From: Candidatus Methanoperedens sp.
GTDB lineage: Archaea; Halobacteriota; Methanosarcinia; Methanosarcinales; Methanoperedenaceae
Direction: 5' to 3'
DNA length: 6,386 nt
Assembly: GCA_028679855.1 (NCBI GenBank)
Contig: JAJRAP010000203.1
Location: 1-6,386, forward strand
The notes under the pieces are model-generated. The model saw nothing but the letters and a program-made list of their open reading frames with translations, searched no databases and was not told the DNA's origin. This document shows positions 5,636-6,386 of this stretch, piece by piece. A program made the translations under genes and the position numbers. The first letter of the stretch is position 1. Every line of letters starts with the position of its first letter.

Positions 5636-5716
5636 GGAAGGATGGTAGGAGTAGTTAAATTCTCATTTTTTGAAAAAGGCTTATCAAAAATACATAAAGC
5701 TGCGCACAATAGTTCA

Positions 5717-5725
5717 TTTTATATA
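5717..5725 (+). promoter_or_regulatory. TATA box for the zinc-cluster protein gene
   Basis: TTTTATATA is a strong archaeal TATA match. A start about 25 bp downstream (near 5746) leaves a leader of about 30 nt to the ATG at 5775, which contains AAAGGT at good spacing. This favours 5775 over the in-frame ATG at 5742, which would lie at or before the transcription start. Confidence 0.5.
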
Positions 5726-5774
5726 GTGATAAAAATGTTTAATGAAAAGTGACAGCAAAATCAAAGGTAAATTC

Positions 5775-6386
5775 ATGACAAAAAAACAATTATGCCCTCT
5801 TTGTAAAACAAGGTTTTCAAACAGACACTGTCTGGTGAGAGGAGATGAAATATGTGCAAAGTGCTGTGGGATGAATCGAACAACGATAGGATGTGATGAG
5901 AGCTGTAGTTATTATAAAACAATAACAACGGGCAAAGAAATAATTGAAGGGCTGCCTGTGTATAAAGTGCTAAAATCAAAGACGGAGGGAAGCTATGCCA
6001 TTATCGTTATGCGAGAAAGACCAGATGGTAGATTTCAATATATAAATGTGTTAATAGATGCATGGAAGATGGGTTTGAAAAAATGTTTTGGGAGTCATAG
6101 TATCACTATGCAGGATTTCCAAAGACAGGTTATTGTTAGGGTGGGTGGAATGAAAATGCTTAAAGAAATAAGTTTATCTGAAGCACAATGGGCCATTAAA
6201 TATGGGCTCAGAATAGCAAATGAAGTGAATACTCGTATTCCGAAAGAATTTGACGAATTCAAATATATTCTTGGTAATATGGACGACATAAAAGTGGATG
6301 GTTCCCTATATAAATGCTATAAATGTGGAAAAGGAGATCTCTCAGATGAAGAAGTTGAGATGATCAAAAAGGTTACCGACCATGAT
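5775..6386 (+). CDS. Cysteine-rich zinc-cluster protein of unknown function, C-terminus cut by window edge
   Basis: The frame is open from ATG 5775 to the right edge, showing 204 residues; the end is outside. The N-terminus is a dense cysteine cluster: C7-x2-C10, C19, C27-x2-C30-C31-G-x2-R and C40-x3-C44-x-Y-Y, the pattern of a widespread group of uncharacterised proteins with a CPxC...ICxxCCGxxR...C.xxCxY zinc-binding head. A conserved-looking middle block is YINVLIDAWKMGLKKCFGSH (89-108). A third cysteine pair, YKCYKCGKG (C181-x2-C184), may start another zinc ribbon. Between these is a predicted mixed helix/strand region with a helix around 134-151. No membrane segment is visible. AAAGGT six bases before the ATG supports this start; an in-frame ATG at 5742 would add 11 residues (MKSDSKIKGKF). 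The family has no assigned reaction; nucleic-acid or protein binding through zinc is a guess. It has its own TATA box. Confidence 0.82.
   Translation, partial: MTKKQLCPLCKTRFSNRHCLVRGDEICAKCCGMNRTTIGCDESCSYYKTITTGKEIIEGLPVYKVLKSKTEGSYAIIVMRERPDGRFQYINVLIDAWKMGLKKCFGSHSITMQDFQRQVIVRVGGMKMLKEISLSEAQWAIKYGLRIANEVNTRIPKEFDEFKYILGNMDDIKVDGSLYKCYKCGKGDLSDEEVEMIKKVTDHD

Larger units (their letters stand above)
5479..5774. other. 296-bp intergenic region with possible small transcript
   Basis: A TATA-like ATATAAAT lies near 5510-5517. About 65 bp later comes an inverted repeat TGTGCA-GTA-TGCACA (5580-5594), then T-tracts at 5630-5635 and 5666-5671 that could end transcription in an archaeon. A 28-codon ORF at 5562-5648 encodes a peptide containing CCAVC, but it has no good ribosome binding site and a second frame is open across the same bases. 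No known RNA family was recognised. Confidence 0.3.

Noticed and set aside
5572..5658. Second overlapping short ORF in the 5479-5774 gap
   Set aside because: It has no ribosome binding site, no recognisable motif, and competes with another open frame over the same bases.

Overview
The window looks like euryarchaeal chromosome, most likely from a methanogen or an ANME/Methanosarcinales-type relative. The support is the archaeal version of EPSP synthase (AroA), AT-rich TATA boxes about 25 bp upstream of expected transcription starts instead of bacterial -35/-10 pairs, few strong Shine-Dalgarno sites, and intergenic regions with T-tracts but no clear bacterial terminators. The lineage is inferred from sequence style, not from a search.

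Layout, left to right. (1) 1-931, minus strand: a gene for a coiled-coil protein of unknown function that runs off the left edge; its first 310 codons are visible, from a GTG start. Its promoter region (about 940-1005) has a TATA-like element and a perfect 16-bp palindrome close to the expected transcription start. (2) 932-1338: a 407-bp gap between divergent genes with no convincing gene. (3) 1339-2742, plus strand: an AT-rich cassette of tightly overlapping genes. It holds a TIGR04255-family protein (242 aa), a 58-aa small protein joined by an ATGA stop/start overlap, and a 173-aa protein with a TQDCDLE motif that overlaps the small ORF by 20 bp. The last two may be one protein split by a frameshift. 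(4) 2772-5078: a housekeeping pair, aroA (shikimate pathway) followed after 18 bp by an isocitrate/isopropylmalate-type decarboxylating dehydrogenase whose cofactor motif resembles NADP isocitrate dehydrogenase. (5) 5143-5478: a 111-aa helical protein built on a regular 32-residue repeat, with its own promoter. (6) 5479-5774: a gap with a TATA-like element, a short inverted repeat and T-tracts. (7) 5775-6386: the first 204 codons of a protein with a cysteine-rich N-terminal zinc cluster, running off the right edge.

The aroA-icd pair is probably one biosynthetic transcription unit, with AroA on the route to chorismate and the dehydrogenase supplying 2-oxoglutarate or a related 2-oxoacid. The 1339-2742 cassette has no evident link to that metabolism. 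Its low GC, overlapping genes and sporadically distributed family make it look like an acquired accessory module, and it is the best candidate here for an undescribed system. No RNA gene, CRISPR array, transposase or insertion sequence was recognised.
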